From assembly GCF_002797935.1 (NCBI RefSeq), contig NZ_PGER01000001.1, positions 1,798,001 to 1,862,000 of the forward strand: a stretch of 64,000 nt of DNA. The letters are read 5' to 3'. The position numbers and the translations under genes were made by a program. The notes beneath the pieces were generated by a model. That model was not told the origin of the DNA. It saw nothing but the letters and a program-made list of their open reading frames with translations, and searched no databases. The stretch comes from Flavobacterium sp. 1 (lineage in GTDB: Bacteria; Bacteroidota; Bacteroidia; Flavobacteriales; Flavobacteriaceae). Shown one piece after another: positions 36,397 through 44,683 of the stretch; position 1 is the first letter of the stretch; each line of letters opens with the position of its first letter.

Positions 36397-36426
36397 ACCT
36401 ACAAGGTCAAAAAAAGACCTTGCAGG
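36397..36426. repeat. Palindromic intergenic repeat, copy 2
   Basis: CCTACAAGGTC, a spacer of A residues, then GACCTTTGCAGG. The arms pair with one mismatch and one bulged base. Arm sequence matches copy 1 with the two arm variants swapped, so the two hairpins are related. It lies 30 bp before the adaptor start. Confidence 0.7.
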
Positions 36427-36455
36427 ATTTAAAGAAAACCATTAAAAAAACAGAA

Positions 36456-37565
36456 ATGAAAAAGATATTTATCCCAATAATGACAATTGCTCTAGCTTTT
36501 TTAACTTCCTGCAACGGAGAAAAGAAAGAATCTCTAACTAAAGAACCTGCCATCGTAGTAAAAGTAAGCCGTGCGTCCGAAAACAACAATGGTCAATTTG
36601 TAACGGCAAGCGGTAAAATTGAAGCCGAAAACTCAGCCAATTTAAGCACTCGAATAATGGGTTATGTAACCAAAATCCACGTTCAAGTGGGGCAAAAAGT
36701 AAATGCGGGACAATTGTTAGTAAGCATCAACAACACCGATTTGCAAGCCAAAAAAGCACAAGTGGATGCCAGTATTATACAAGCTACCGCAGGTTACAAC
36801 AATGCAAAAAAAGATTACGACCGTTTTGTGAATTTGTTCAAACAGCAAAGTGCTTCGCAAAAAGAATTGGATGATATGACTGCCCGCTATGAAATGGCAA
36901 AAGCAGGTTTGGAAGGCGCCAAACAAATGCGCAACGAAGTGATGGCACAATTTTCATACTCTAATATCACGGCTCCTTTTGGGGGCTTGGTGACCAATAC
37001 TTTTGTAAAAGAAGGCGATATGGCCAATCCGGGAATGCCGTTAGTAAGTGTGGAAGGCGCTTCGAGATTGCAAGTCACGGCTATGGTTTCCGAAAATGAC
37101 ATTAGTGCTATCAAAAAAGGAATGGCTGTAAAAGTACTGGTGAAATCGTCTAACGAAAACCTGAACGGAAAAGTAAATGAAGTGAGTCTATCTGCAAAAA
37201 ATACAGGAGGTCAATATTTGGTTAAAATCAATTTGGACAAAACCGATTCTTCAGTTTTATCAGGAATGTTCGTAAATGTTCAGTTTCCTGTTTCCAATGC
37301 CATACACCCGAGCGATAGCGAACAGGCGAAGCAAACAAAAACAAACGAAAAAGTTTTGGTTCCCGAAAGCGCTTTGGTGCAACAAGGGCAGTTAACCGGA
37401 ATTTATACTATCGGGACTGGAAATACAGCCATACTAAGATGGCTGCGCATTGGTAAAAACTTCGGCAATCAAGTAGAAGTTTTGTCTGGTTTATCGACAA
37501 ATGAACAATATATCCTTTCAGCTAACGGGAAATTGTATAATGGAGCTTTGGTTAGTGTTCAGTAG
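36456..37565 (+). CDS. RND efflux periplasmic adaptor lipoprotein
   Basis: Started at the ATG at 36456, which gives a clean lipoprotein signal ('LAFLTSC'). The 369-aa membrane-fusion protein has a first lipoyl half ('GKIEAENSANLSTRIMGYVT'), an alpha-hairpin (residues about 95-160), a second lipoyl half ('NITAPFGGLVTNTFVKEGDM'), a beta-barrel and a membrane-proximal domain ('ALVQQGQLTGIYTI'). It connects the RND permease to TolC. It resembles HAE-type adaptors rather than metal-specific CusB forms, since no Met-rich or His-rich N terminus is seen. Confidence 0.92.
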   Translation: MKKIFIPIMTIALAFLTSCNGEKKESLTKEPAIVVKVSRASENNNGQFVTASGKIEAENSANLSTRIMGYVTKIHVQVGQKVNAGQLLVSINNTDLQAKKAQVDASIIQATAGYNNAKKDYDRFVNLFKQQSASQKELDDMTARYEMAKAGLEGAKQMRNEVMAQFSYSNITAPFGGLVTNTFVKEGDMANPGMPLVSVEGASRLQVTAMVSENDISAIKKGMAVKVLVKSSNENLNGKVNEVSLSAKNTGGQYLVKINLDKTDSSVLSGMFVNVQFPVSNAIHPSDSEQAKQTKTNEKVLVPESALVQQGQLTGIYTIGTGNTAILRWLRIGKNFGNQVEVLSGLSTNEQYILSANGKLYNGALVSVQ

Positions 37566-37620
37566 TCGGATAGCAGGTTGCAGTAAACTAAATAGTGTTC
37601 AAAGAAATAATGTTAATTCC

Positions 37621-37732
37621 GCGTGAGGGATAGTAGTGGAAATCCTTTTTATTAATAAATCCCTATAGGGTTTATGGATAAAAAGATTGAAACGGATAGC
37701 CCGACCCGACCTTTTTCGGGAGGGTCACGCCC
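37621..37732 (+). repeat. Structured intergenic element with nested inverted repeats
   Basis: The element is bounded by GCGTGA and TCACGC. Inside, 'ATCC' is followed by stem TTTTTAT / ATAAAAA and then 'GATT', enclosing a second palindrome around CCCTATAGGG. Near the 3' end lies 'ACGGATAGCCCGACCC'. The order ATCC-stem-GAT-(C)GGATAGC parallels the element at 2836-2935. From memory such blocks recur in Flavobacterium intergenic regions. It lies between the adaptor and permease genes of one operon, so it should be transcribed. Confidence 0.55.
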
Positions 37733-37750
37733 AAATAAATAAAAGAAATT

Positions 37751-40700
37751 ATGCAAGAAGGAATTTCAGGTAAAATAGCCCATTTTTTCATCAATTCGAA
37801 GTTAACGATACTGTTGATGGTGGCTTTGATGATTATAGGAGTGTACAGTTCGTTTCTGATCCCGAGGGAGGAAGAACCGCAAATAAATGTTCCGATGGCC
37901 GACGTAATGGTGGGTTATCCAGGGGCAAGTCCAACAGAAGTGGAAAGCCGTGTGGCAAAACCTTTAGAAAAAATCATTTCGAATATCAAAGGTGTCGAGC
38001 ACGTGTACACAACGGCTTTGAACGGTCAAGCTATTTTGATTGTTCAGTTCTATGTTGGTCAAGATGTAGAGCGTTCCTACGTGAAATTGTATGACGAGTT
38101 GGCGAAACACGAAGATATGTTTCCGAAAGGCGTTTATAAACCCATCGTAAAAACCCGTTCGATTGACGATGTGCCAATGTTGGGATTAACGCTTTGGAGC
38201 GAAACCCAAGATGATTTTCAATTGCGCCAAATTGCCGAAGAAGTGACTTCAGAAATTGAGAAAGTGAAAGACGTAGCGATTACCAAAGAAATTGGCGGTC
38301 GAAATCGTGAGTTGAAAGTAATTTTAGACAAAGATAAAATGGCCGAAAATGGTGTGGATGCTTTGGGAGTTATGCAAATGATTCAGGCCAATAACGGCAG
38401 TTCACAATCGGGTAGTTTTGTCAATAACGACAAAGAATATTTAGTTACCACGGGACAATTTTTATCGAATGCCGAAGATATAGAAAACTTGGTAGTGGGT
38501 ATTAATAAAAACCTGCCGGTGTATTTAAAACAAGTGGCCAAAGTGCAAGACGGCCCCTCAACAGCCAAAAGTTATGTGTCGTTTGGGTATGGCAAAGCCA
38601 ATGAAAAATTCAAATCCGCCAAATCCGAATATCCTGCTGTGACTATTTCTGTTGGAAAAGTGAAAGGTGCGGATGCGATGAAAATATCAGCAAAAATTAT
38701 TGCCAAAGTAGAACAATTAAAAAAGAGTTTAATTCCAAACGATGTACACGTTGAAGTAACCCGTAACTATGGTGAAACCGCTTCGCACAAAGTAGGCGAA
38801 TTGTTGTTGCACTTAGGCATTGCGATTATTGCCGTTACGATTTTGGTGATTCTGGCAATGGGCTGGAGAGGCGGATTGGTCGTGTTTTTCTCCGTTCCGT
38901 TGACGTTTGCCTTGACTCTTTTTGCCTATTATTTATTGGGTTATACGTTGAACAGAATCACGCTTTTTGCCTTGGTTTTCGTGGTGGGAATTGTCGTTGA
39001 TGATAGTATTATTATTGCCGAGAATATGCACCGTCATTTCAAAATGAAGCGGCTGCCATTCAAACAAGCGGCAATTTATGCTATTAACGAAGTAGGAAAT
39101 CCAACAATTTTGGCAACGTTTACCGTAATTGCGGCAATATTACCAATGGCTTTCGTATCGGGATTGATGGGACCTTATATGAGCCCAATGCCGATTGGGG
39201 CTTCGATTGCGATGATTTTATCTTTGTTTGTAGCTTTGACTGTTACACCTTATTTGGGGTATCATTTGCTGCAGGAGAAAGAGGAACAAGAACACAAACA
39301 GGAAGCAGGAATGGAAACCAGTTGGGTGTATAAAATCTATAACAAATTGGAACGACCTTTATTGGAAAGCAGTTCTAAAAGAAAAATTCTCTTATTGATA
39401 ACGGTTGTTTTATTAGTTGGTTCGGTAACGATGTTTTTTACCAAATCGGTAGTGGTAAAAATGTTGCCTTTCGATAACAAAAATGAATTCCAAGTGGTAA
39501 TTGATATGCCCGAAGGAACGACATTGGAACGTACTGCGGCCGTGACCAAAGAAATTGCACAATATCTTTCGACCAAGCCAGAAGTGGTGAATTACCAGAA
39601 TTACATAGGTACTTCGGCTCCGATAACTTTCAACGGTTTGGTGCGTCATTATGATTTGCGCGGTGGCAGTAATATGGCCGACATACAAGTAAATTTATTG
39701 CATAAAGAAGACCGTGATTTACAAAGTCACGACATCGCCAAGGAAATGCGTCCTGAGATTCAGAAAATTGCTAAGAAATATGGTGCGAATGTAAAAATTA
39801 TAGAAGTTCCACCAGGACCACCAGTTTTATCGACTTTGGTTGCAGAAATTTATGGTCCTAATTATAAAGATCAAATAAAAGTAGCGAATCAGGTAAGAAC
39901 GATTTTGCAAAACAATCCAGATGTAGTTGACATAGATTGGACGGTAGAAGACAACCAAACGGAATACAAACTGAAAATCGACAAAGAAAAAGCAATGTTG
40001 AACGGTATTGCACCTCAACAAGTGGTAGGTAATCTGACATATTTATTGAAAGAATATCCAATTTCGAATTTGTATGATGAAAATTCCAATGATAATGTAG
40101 GCATCGTTCTTTCGCTTGACGACAAAGACAAAACAAGTTTGCAGGACATTGAGAACCTAAAAATTAAAGGAATTCAGGAAAATATGATTCCGGTGGGCGA
40201 TTTGGTAAAAGCAGAAATGGATACGTTACAAAAAACCATTTACCGAAAAGATCAAAAACGCGTGGTTTATGTAACTGCAGATATGGCTGGAGCGCTGGAA
40301 AGTCCTGTGTATGCCATTTTGGGAATGAATGAAAAACTAGCCAAAATGCAATTACCAAAAGGATATAAAGTCAACGAACTCTATATGGAACAACCAACAG
40401 ACGAAAGTGATTTTACCGTAAAATGGGATGGCGAATGGCAAATTACCTTGGAAGTTTTCCGTGATTTGGGAGTGGCGTTCATGGTGGTTATCGTAATTAT
40501 TTATATGCTGATTGTGGGCTGGTTCCAAAACTTCAAAACGCCTATGGTGATGATGTTAGCCATTCCGCTTTCGCTAATAGGAATTGTGTTTGGCCATTGG
40601 TTGCTCAATGCTTATTTTACGGCGACTTCATTTATCGGAATGATTGCATTAGCTGGAGTAATGGTCAGGAACTCGGTATTGCTTATTGATTTTATCGAAA

Positions 40701-40987
40701 TCCGACTGAACGAAGGCGTACCCTTGAAACAAGCCATTATTGAGGCTGGTGCGGTACGTACTACGCCAATTTTGTTAACCACAGGTGCTGTAGTTATTGG
40801 AGCTTCCATTATTTTGTTTGATCCTATCTTTCAAGGTTTGGCGATTTCATTGGTATTTGGAGCCATTGTTTCTACAGTGTTAACCTTGCTGGTAGTGCCT
40901 TTGATATATTACATCACCGAAAGAAAAAAATGGGAATCCTCCCCCAACCCTTCCGAAAAAGGGGAAATAGAAACTCCTAATAAATAA
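37751..40987 (+). CDS. RND-family efflux transporter permease (HAE type)
   Basis: A 1078-aa inner-membrane pump with 12 predicted helices and two large periplasmic loops. The proton-relay acidic pair is in helix 4 ('FVVGIVVDDSIIIAENMHRH'), which favours the HAE/multidrug branch over the metal branch. Both domain repeats are visible ('FFSVPLTFALTLFAYYLLGY'; 'MLAIPLSLIGIVFGHWLLNA'). It exports hydrophobic or organic compounds by proton exchange with the adaptor and TolC encoded upstream. Location next to an arsenical-resistance-like operon may be meaningful but is not proof of substrate. Confidence 0.93.
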   Translation: MQEGISGKIAHFFINSKLTILLMVALMIIGVYSSFLIPREEEPQINVPMADVMVGYPGASPTEVESRVAKPLEKIISNIKGVEHVYTTALNGQAILIVQFYVGQDVERSYVKLYDELAKHEDMFPKGVYKPIVKTRSIDDVPMLGLTLWSETQDDFQLRQIAEEVTSEIEKVKDVAITKEIGGRNRELKVILDKDKMAENGVDALGVMQMIQANNGSSQSGSFVNNDKEYLVTTGQFLSNAEDIENLVVGINKNLPVYLKQVAKVQDGPSTAKSYVSFGYGKANEKFKSAKSEYPAVTISVGKVKGADAMKISAKIIAKVEQLKKSLIPNDVHVEVTRNYGETASHKVGELLLHLGIAIIAVTILVILAMGWRGGLVVFFSVPLTFALTLFAYYLLGYTLNRITLFALVFVVGIVVDDSIIIAENMHRHFKMKRLPFKQAAIYAINEVGNPTILATFTVIAAILPMAFVSGLMGPYMSPMPIGASIAMILSLFVALTVTPYLGYHLLQEKEEQEHKQEAGMETSWVYKIYNKLERPLLESSSKRKILLLITVVLLVGSVTMFFTKSVVVKMLPFDNKNEFQVVIDMPEGTTLERTAAVTKEIAQYLSTKPEVVNYQNYIGTSAPITFNGLVRHYDLRGGSNMADIQVNLLHKEDRDLQSHDIAKEMRPEIQKIAKKYGANVKIIEVPPGPPVLSTLVAEIYGPNYKDQIKVANQVRTILQNNPDVVDIDWTVEDNQTEYKLKIDKEKAMLNGIAPQQVVGNLTYLLKEYPISNLYDENSNDNVGIVLSLDDKDKTSLQDIENLKIKGIQENMIPVGDLVKAEMDTLQKTIYRKDQKRVVYVTADMAGALESPVYAILGMNEKLAKMQLPKGYKVNELYMEQPTDESDFTVKWDGEWQITLEVFRDLGVAFMVVIVIIYMLIVGWFQNFKTPMVMMLAIPLSLIGIVFGHWLLNAYFTATSFIGMIALAGVMVRNSVLLIDFIEIRLNEGVPLKQAIIEAGAVRTTPILLTTGAVVIGASIILFDPIFQGLAISLVFGAIVSTVLTLLVVPLIYYITERKKWESSPNPSEKGEIETPNK

Positions 40988-40993
40988 AAAATA

Positions 40994-41038
40994 GTTTCAA
41001 GTTTAAGGTTTCAAGTATTAGAAACCTTAAACTTGAAA
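40994..41038. repeat. Long hairpin between RND permease and small PII-like gene
   Basis: GTTTCAAGTTTAAGGTTTC (40994-41012) pairs with GAAACCTTAAACTTGAAA (41021-41038), an 18-bp perfect stem with an 8-nt loop. No T-run follows, so it is more likely an intergenic repeat or mRNA-stabilising hairpin than a terminator. Confidence 0.7.
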
Positions 41039-41064
41039 ACTCATAAACCTTTAAACATAAAACA

Positions 41065-41370
41065 ATGAAATTACTACTCATAACCGCAGTCAAAGAATTT
41101 GAAAATCAAATCAAACAATTACTCAAAAAAGCAACCGTTCAATCCTTTTCCTATCAAGAAGTAAAAGGTCTTAAAAATAGTTCTGGTGAAGCAATTGAAT
41201 CCAATTGGTTTGGCAGTGAAATAAACGAAACAGACTCCGTTCTTTTTTATGCTTTTACAGCAAAAGAAAAAGTGGAGAATTTATTTGAATTGGTAGCTGA
41301 TTTTAACAAAGAACAAGAATCTTTATCGCACATTCATATTGCCGTTCTTACCATCGAAAAATCAAATTAA
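41065..41370 (+). CDS. Small PII-like / DUF3240-like protein associated with RND efflux
   Basis: A 101-aa cytoplasmic protein with an alternating beta/alpha pattern: 'MKLLLITAVKEFENQIKQLL' at the N terminus and 'SHIHIAVLTIEKS' as a C-terminal strand, plus 'ADFNKEQ'. This fits a ferredoxin-like PII/DUF3240 fold, which is sometimes found next to RND pump genes. I do not recognise a specific family with certainty. It probably belongs to the RND operon as a regulatory or accessory protein. Confidence 0.5.
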   Translation: MKLLLITAVKEFENQIKQLLKKATVQSFSYQEVKGLKNSSGEAIESNWFGSEINETDSVLFYAFTAKEKVENLFELVADFNKEQESLSHIHIAVLTIEKSN

Positions 41371-41386
41371 TCTAACATAAAAGAAA

Positions 41387-41572
41387 ATGAAAAATAGAAT
41401 CGTAAGAGGTATTGCAGGTACCTTCATCTTATCCAGTTTACTATTATCCATCTATTTCAATCAAAATTGGTTGTGGTTTACGGCCTTTGTAGGTGCCAAT
41501 TTATTACAATCATCTATAACCAAATGGTGTTTGATGGATCAAATCTTGGACAAATTGGGAGTGAAAGACTAA
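41387..41572 (+). CDS. DUF2892 (YgaP-type) small membrane protein
   Basis: A 61-aa protein with two hydrophobic helices: 'RIVRGIAGTFILSSLLLSIY' then 'WLWFTAFVGANLLQSSITKW', followed by 'CLMDQILDKLGV'. This is the DUF2892 pattern found fused to rhodanese domains in YgaP and often near sulfur-handling genes. A separate rhodanese gene lies 0.8 kb downstream. It starts 16 bp after the PII-like gene. Confidence 0.8.
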   Translation: MKNRIVRGIAGTFILSSLLLSIYFNQNWLWFTAFVGANLLQSSITKWCLMDQILDKLGVKD

Positions 41573-41734
41573 AACAGCCATATTATTTCATGTTTTAAAA
41601 TAACAAAAAAGAAATAAAATGAGAAAAAAAGCTGTCAGAGCATTAGTTAAATCAATTTATAATTGTAAAAAGCATAAAAAATTATTGTCTTTTATTAAAA
41701 TAAATTTGTAAAAAAACTGTTTTCCACCATTCTT

Positions 41735-41752
41735 ATTCGTAATTTTGCGAAC
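41735..41752. promoter_or_regulatory. arsR promoter with embedded ArsR operator (site 1)
   Basis: ATTCGTAATTTTGCGAAC is an imperfect inverted repeat (TTCG...CGAA). It contains TAATTTTG (41740-41747), an exact TAnnTTTG -7 box, 21 bp before the arsR ATG. A repressor bound here would cover the promoter directly. Fourteen of 18 bases match site 2 at 42089-42106. Confidence 0.65.
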
Positions 41753-41768
41753 TAATTAAAAATAAAGA

Positions 41769-42071
41769 ATGCAAAATACAAAAACAGATTATTTTACAAA
41801 AGAGCAAGAACAAACAGCCCGTTTTGCAAAAGCATTAGGACATCCCGTAAGAATAGCCATTTTGCAATTACTTAATTCTCAATCTTGCTGCTATCATGGA
41901 GATATGGCGGAGGAGCTGCCTATTGCTAAATCAACCTTATCACAACACCTAAATGAACTTAAAGATGCCGGTCTGATTCAAGGAACCATTACACCTCCTA
42001 CTGTAAAGTATTGTATTAATCGTGAGAATTGGATAATTGCAAAAACATTAATAGACGACTTACTTAGGTAA
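41769..42071 (+). CDS. ArsR/SmtB-family metalloregulator
   Basis: A 100-aa winged-helix repressor: 'FAKALGHPVRIAILQLLNSQ', then 'SCCYHGDMAEELPIAKSTLS' and 'QHLNELKDAGLIQGTI'. The Cys-Cys pair just before the recognition region (SCCYHG) is a candidate thiol sensor for trivalent arsenicals or soft metals. The classical ELCVCDL site is not present in that exact form. It begins the downstream operon and has operator-like palindromes on both sides. Confidence 0.88.
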   Translation: MQNTKTDYFTKEQEQTARFAKALGHPVRIAILQLLNSQSCCYHGDMAEELPIAKSTLSQHLNELKDAGLIQGTITPPTVKYCINRENWIIAKTLIDDLLR

Positions 42072-42088
42072 AAAAATTTGACTACATA

Positions 42089-42106
42089 ATTCGTAGTTCT
42101 ACGAAT
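42089..42106. promoter_or_regulatory. ArsR operator-like palindrome (site 2)
   Basis: ATTCGTAG-TT-CTACGAAT is a perfect 8-bp inverted repeat with a 2-nt spacer, placed between arsR and the thioredoxin-like gene. It aligns with site 1 at 14 of 18 bases. A TTTGAC lies just upstream as a possible -33 element. It suggests a second regulated promoter for the resistance genes. Confidence 0.65.
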
Positions 42107-42156
42107 ACCGAATAACTAAGAGTTAAACACGACTTTCAAAATTAAAATAGCATATC

Positions 42157-42393
42157 ATGAGTAAAACAATTAAAGTATTAGGACCAGGTTGTCCAAAATG
42201 TAAAACAACATTTCATAATGTTGAAGAAGCAGTGAAGCAATTAGGCATTGAAGCAGAAATAATCAAAATTGAAGACATCGAAGAAATGATGAAATACAAT
42301 GTGCTAACTACTCCTGTGTTACTGGTGGATGAAGTTATAAAAGTAAAGGGCAGAATTGCTCAAATAGATGAAATTAAAGAATTCTTAAAATAA
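42157..42393 (+). CDS. Small thioredoxin-like protein (redox-active disulfide, ArsE-like candidate)
   Basis: A 78-aa cytoplasmic thioredoxin-fold protein with active site 'GPGCPKCKTTF' (CPKC) and a cis-Pro region 'LTTPVLLVDEVIKVKG'. Family members exchange disulfides. In arsEFG-type organoarsenical clusters a small protein of this kind accompanies ArsF and ArsG, and both are encoded 2 kb downstream here. The ArsE equivalence is inferred from context. It is separated from the rhodanese gene by 2 bp. Confidence 0.8.
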   Translation: MSKTIKVLGPGCPKCKTTFHNVEEAVKQLGIEAEIIKIEDIEEMMKYNVLTTPVLLVDEVIKVKGRIAQIDEIKEFLK

Positions 42394-42395
42394 CA

Positions 42396-42782
42396 ATGGA
42401 AAATCAGACATTAGTAAAAGAAATTTGCACAACAACAACGCAAGAATGGGTAGCAAACGGAGCATTGTTAGTAGATGTGCGGGAGACAGAGGAAGTAGCG
42501 GAACTGTCTTATGATGTCCCTAATATAATGCATATTCCACTAACACAATTTGAAGAACGTTTCTCGGAAATTCCAAAAGATAAAGAAGTTGTTATGGTTT
42601 GTAAAAGTGGTGGCAGAAGTCTAAGAGCTGCAGGGGTTTTAATAAATCACGGTTATGATAAAGTAGTAAATATGCAGCACGGAATGATTCGTTGGGCGCA
42701 GAAAGGATTTCCAACTAAAGGCAATACAGCATCAGTTTTAGGAAATACGCAAGACAGTGGATGTTGCGGTAAATGCTGTTAA
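42396..42782 (+). CDS. Rhodanese-like sulfurtransferase with Cys-rich tail
   Basis: A 128-aa single-domain rhodanese with 'GALLVDVRETEEVAELSYDV', catalytic Cys in 'VVMVCKSGGRSLRAAGVL', and 'HGYDKVVNMQHGMIRWAQKG'. The C terminus ends 'DSGCCGKCC', four Cys in six residues, which could bind soft metals or metalloids. Rhodaneses carry persulfide sulfur on the catalytic Cys. Placed between a thioredoxin-like protein and an ArsP-like permease, it may supply or buffer thiols during metalloid detoxification. Confidence 0.9.
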   Translation: MENQTLVKEICTTTTQEWVANGALLVDVRETEEVAELSYDVPNIMHIPLTQFEERFSEIPKDKEVVMVCKSGGRSLRAAGVLINHGYDKVVNMQHGMIRWAQKGFPTKGNTASVLGNTQDSGCCGKCC

Positions 42783-42798
42783 TCTAAAATAGATCATT

Positions 42799-43773
42799 AT
42801 GTTCGACTGGCTTCAATATTTTGCTGATTGGCTGATATATTCCCTTTTTTCAATTGAGCAACATACAAAATTAGGAGATGCTTTAAATTTCTTCGTATTT
42901 GACACTCTGAAAATTGCGTTATTGCTTTTTGTGATAACCACCGTAATGGGAATTGTTAATTCTTATTTTCCTGTTGATAAAGTACGTAATTTTTTAAGCC
43001 GCAATAAACTCTACGGTTTAGAATATCTGTTTGCTTCCATCTTTGGCGTTATCACGCCATTTTGCTCTTGTTCTTCCGTTCCTTTATTCATTGGCTTTGT
43101 AAAAGGAGGGATTCCGCTTGGGATTACATTTACCTATCTCATTACAGCTCCATTAGTAAACGAAGTAGCAATCGCCATCTTTTTAGGAGCTTTTGGATTT
43201 AAAATAACAGCCATTTATGTAGTGACAGGAATAGTTTTAGGTATTATTGGCGGTTTTACTCTGGGCAAATTAAAACTGGAGAAACACCTTTCTCCTTGGG
43301 TGCAAAATATTATTGCCAATGCACAAACCGAAGAAGAACTTGAAGAAGATAAACAAACATTAGCACACCGATTTCCAGACATTTTAAAAGAAGCCTACAC
43401 TATTGTTAAAGGAGTTGCACCCTATATCATTATCGGTATTGCCATTGGCGGACTGATGCACGGGTTTATTCCAACGGGCTTTTTTGAAGCTTATATCAGC
43501 AAAGAAAATCCTTTTGCGGTGCCAATAGCCGTAATTTTGGGTATGCCAATGTACAGTAATGCTGCAGGAGTTATTCCAGTCATACAAGTGCTGGCAGCCA
43601 AAGGTGTTCCGCTTGGAACTGCAATCGCATTTATGATGGGAGTTATTGGCTTGTCATTACCGGAAGCAATGCTTTTGAAAAAAGTAATGAACTGGAAATT
43701 AATAACAATTTACTTTGGAACCATTGGCTTCTTTATGATTTTATCTGGTTATTTATTTAATGCAATCTTATGA
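42799..43773 (+). CDS. Permease of the ArsP / COG0701 (DUF318) type
   Basis: A 324-aa membrane protein with about eight helices, conserved 'GVITPFCSCSSVPLFIGFVK' (CSCS motif) and 'LITAPLVNEVAIAIFLGAFG'. A second repeat has 'ILGMPMYSNAAGVIPVIQVL'. ArsP-type relatives export trivalent organoarsenicals using conserved Cys residues; other members of this broad family have unknown substrates. Its TGA stop overlaps the next start (ATGA). Confidence 0.85.
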   Translation: MFDWLQYFADWLIYSLFSIEQHTKLGDALNFFVFDTLKIALLLFVITTVMGIVNSYFPVDKVRNFLSRNKLYGLEYLFASIFGVITPFCSCSSVPLFIGFVKGGIPLGITFTYLITAPLVNEVAIAIFLGAFGFKITAIYVVTGIVLGIIGGFTLGKLKLEKHLSPWVQNIIANAQTEEELEEDKQTLAHRFPDILKEAYTIVKGVAPYIIIGIAIGGLMHGFIPTGFFEAYISKENPFAVPIAVILGMPMYSNAAGVIPVIQVLAAKGVPLGTAIAFMMGVIGLSLPEAMLLKKVMNWKLITIYFGTIGFFMILSGYLFNAIL

Positions 43774-44234
43774 AAATGAAAACACAAACACAGCTTTTCC
43801 TTGATCTCTGGCAGGAAGCCCGAACAAGGTTTACCAACCAAATCGAAAATATAACAAAACAGGATTTAGTGAAAAAGCTAGATACTGCTCCAAACTCCGT
43901 TGGTTTTCTTATCCGTCATATTGGCGATGTAGAACTTCTTTTTGCCAAAAATGTATTTGGTGAAGCCAATGTAAAAGTAGTGGCTAAAACACTAATTGAG
44001 AAACACGATACAGGTGAGTGGACAAATCTTCAGGAGTTAAAAGATTATATAGCGTATTCCTTTGAATCTTTAAAATCCATAGTGGAAAAACAAACTGATG
44101 ACGACTGGGAAATTGTGATTTCCACAAACGAATTTGGCGCAAAAACCAAAGCCGAAGCTTTTGGCAGAATAATTTCACATACGGCTTATCATGCTGGACA
44201 AATGGCTATCGTCAATAAATATGGAACAAATTAA
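43770..44234 (+). CDS. DinB-family protein
   Basis: A 154-aa four-helix-bundle protein with the three-His metal site typical of DinB/YfiT: 'GFLIRHIGDVELLF' and 'RIISHTAYHAGQMAIV'. Several members are thiol-dependent S-transferases using bacillithiol or similar. That would suit a cluster handling electrophiles or metalloids, but no thiol specificity is visible. It is translationally coupled to the permease by a 4-bp overlap. An in-frame ATG two codons later is an alternative start. Confidence 0.85.
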   Translation: MKMKTQTQLFLDLWQEARTRFTNQIENITKQDLVKKLDTAPNSVGFLIRHIGDVELLFAKNVFGEANVKVVAKTLIEKHDTGEWTNLQELKDYIAYSFESLKSIVEKQTDDDWEIVISTNEFGAKTKAEAFGRIISHTAYHAGQMAIVNKYGTN

Positions 44235-44268
44235 AATCAAATAAATTAATAATTAAATTTTAAACAAA

Positions 44269-44682
44269 ATGAAGAAAAGCATTTTAACATCCGTTTTAGC
44301 AACCCTAATATTGCTATTTGTTTCTTATAATGGAAATGCTCAAACAAAAACAGCTGCTGAAAAAAATAATTCGACAGCAACTATCCAAGTGATTCAATTT
44401 CACTCGGAACACCGTTGTATGACCTGCAACAAAATCGAAGAATTAGCTAGGGTTGCTTTAAAAAAATATCCTTCAATTCCGTTTTCTTTGGTCAATGCCG
44501 ACGACAAAAAGAACGAAAAATTATGTACCCAATTTGAAGCTTACGGAAGCTCCTTGTTTCTTTACAATACCAAATCCAAAAAAATAAAGAATTTAACCGA
44601 AATGGCTTTTATGAATGCGGGAGATCAAGAAAAATTTATCAAGGAATTTAATAAAAACATGGGCGCTTTCTTAAAATCATAG
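44269..44682 (+). CDS. ArsF-family protein (organoarsenical cluster component)
   Basis: A 137-aa exported protein with a signal peptide ending near 'SYNGNAQT', then a thioredoxin-like region with 'QFHSEHRCMTCNKIEELARV' (CMTC) and 'VNADDKKNEKLCTQFEAYGS'. I recognise this as the family annotated nitrophenyl compound nitroreductase subunit ArsF. In Shewanella, arsEFG was reported to handle aromatic arsenicals. The reductase activity is from that literature, not from visible catalytic motifs. It ends 1 bp before the ArsG-like gene. Confidence 0.8.
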   Translation: MKKSILTSVLATLILLFVSYNGNAQTKTAAEKNNSTATIQVIQFHSEHRCMTCNKIEELARVALKKYPSIPFSLVNADDKKNEKLCTQFEAYGSSLFLYNTKSKKIKNLTEMAFMNAGDQEKFIKEFNKNMGAFLKS

Positions 44683-44683
44683 T

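Noticed and set aside
37751..40987. RND permease as a heavy-metal (CzcA/CusA) exporter because of the arsR operon downstream.
   Set aside because: The helix-4 motif has the paired acidic residues DDSIIIAEN of the multidrug branch, and the adaptor lacks a metal-binding N terminus.
41619..41711. A 30-codon basic frame beginning with ATG between the DUF2892 gene and arsR.
   Set aside because: Composition is Lys/Ile-rich as expected of AT-rich DNA, there is no recognisable motif, and the arsR promoter follows directly. Not enough to call a gene.
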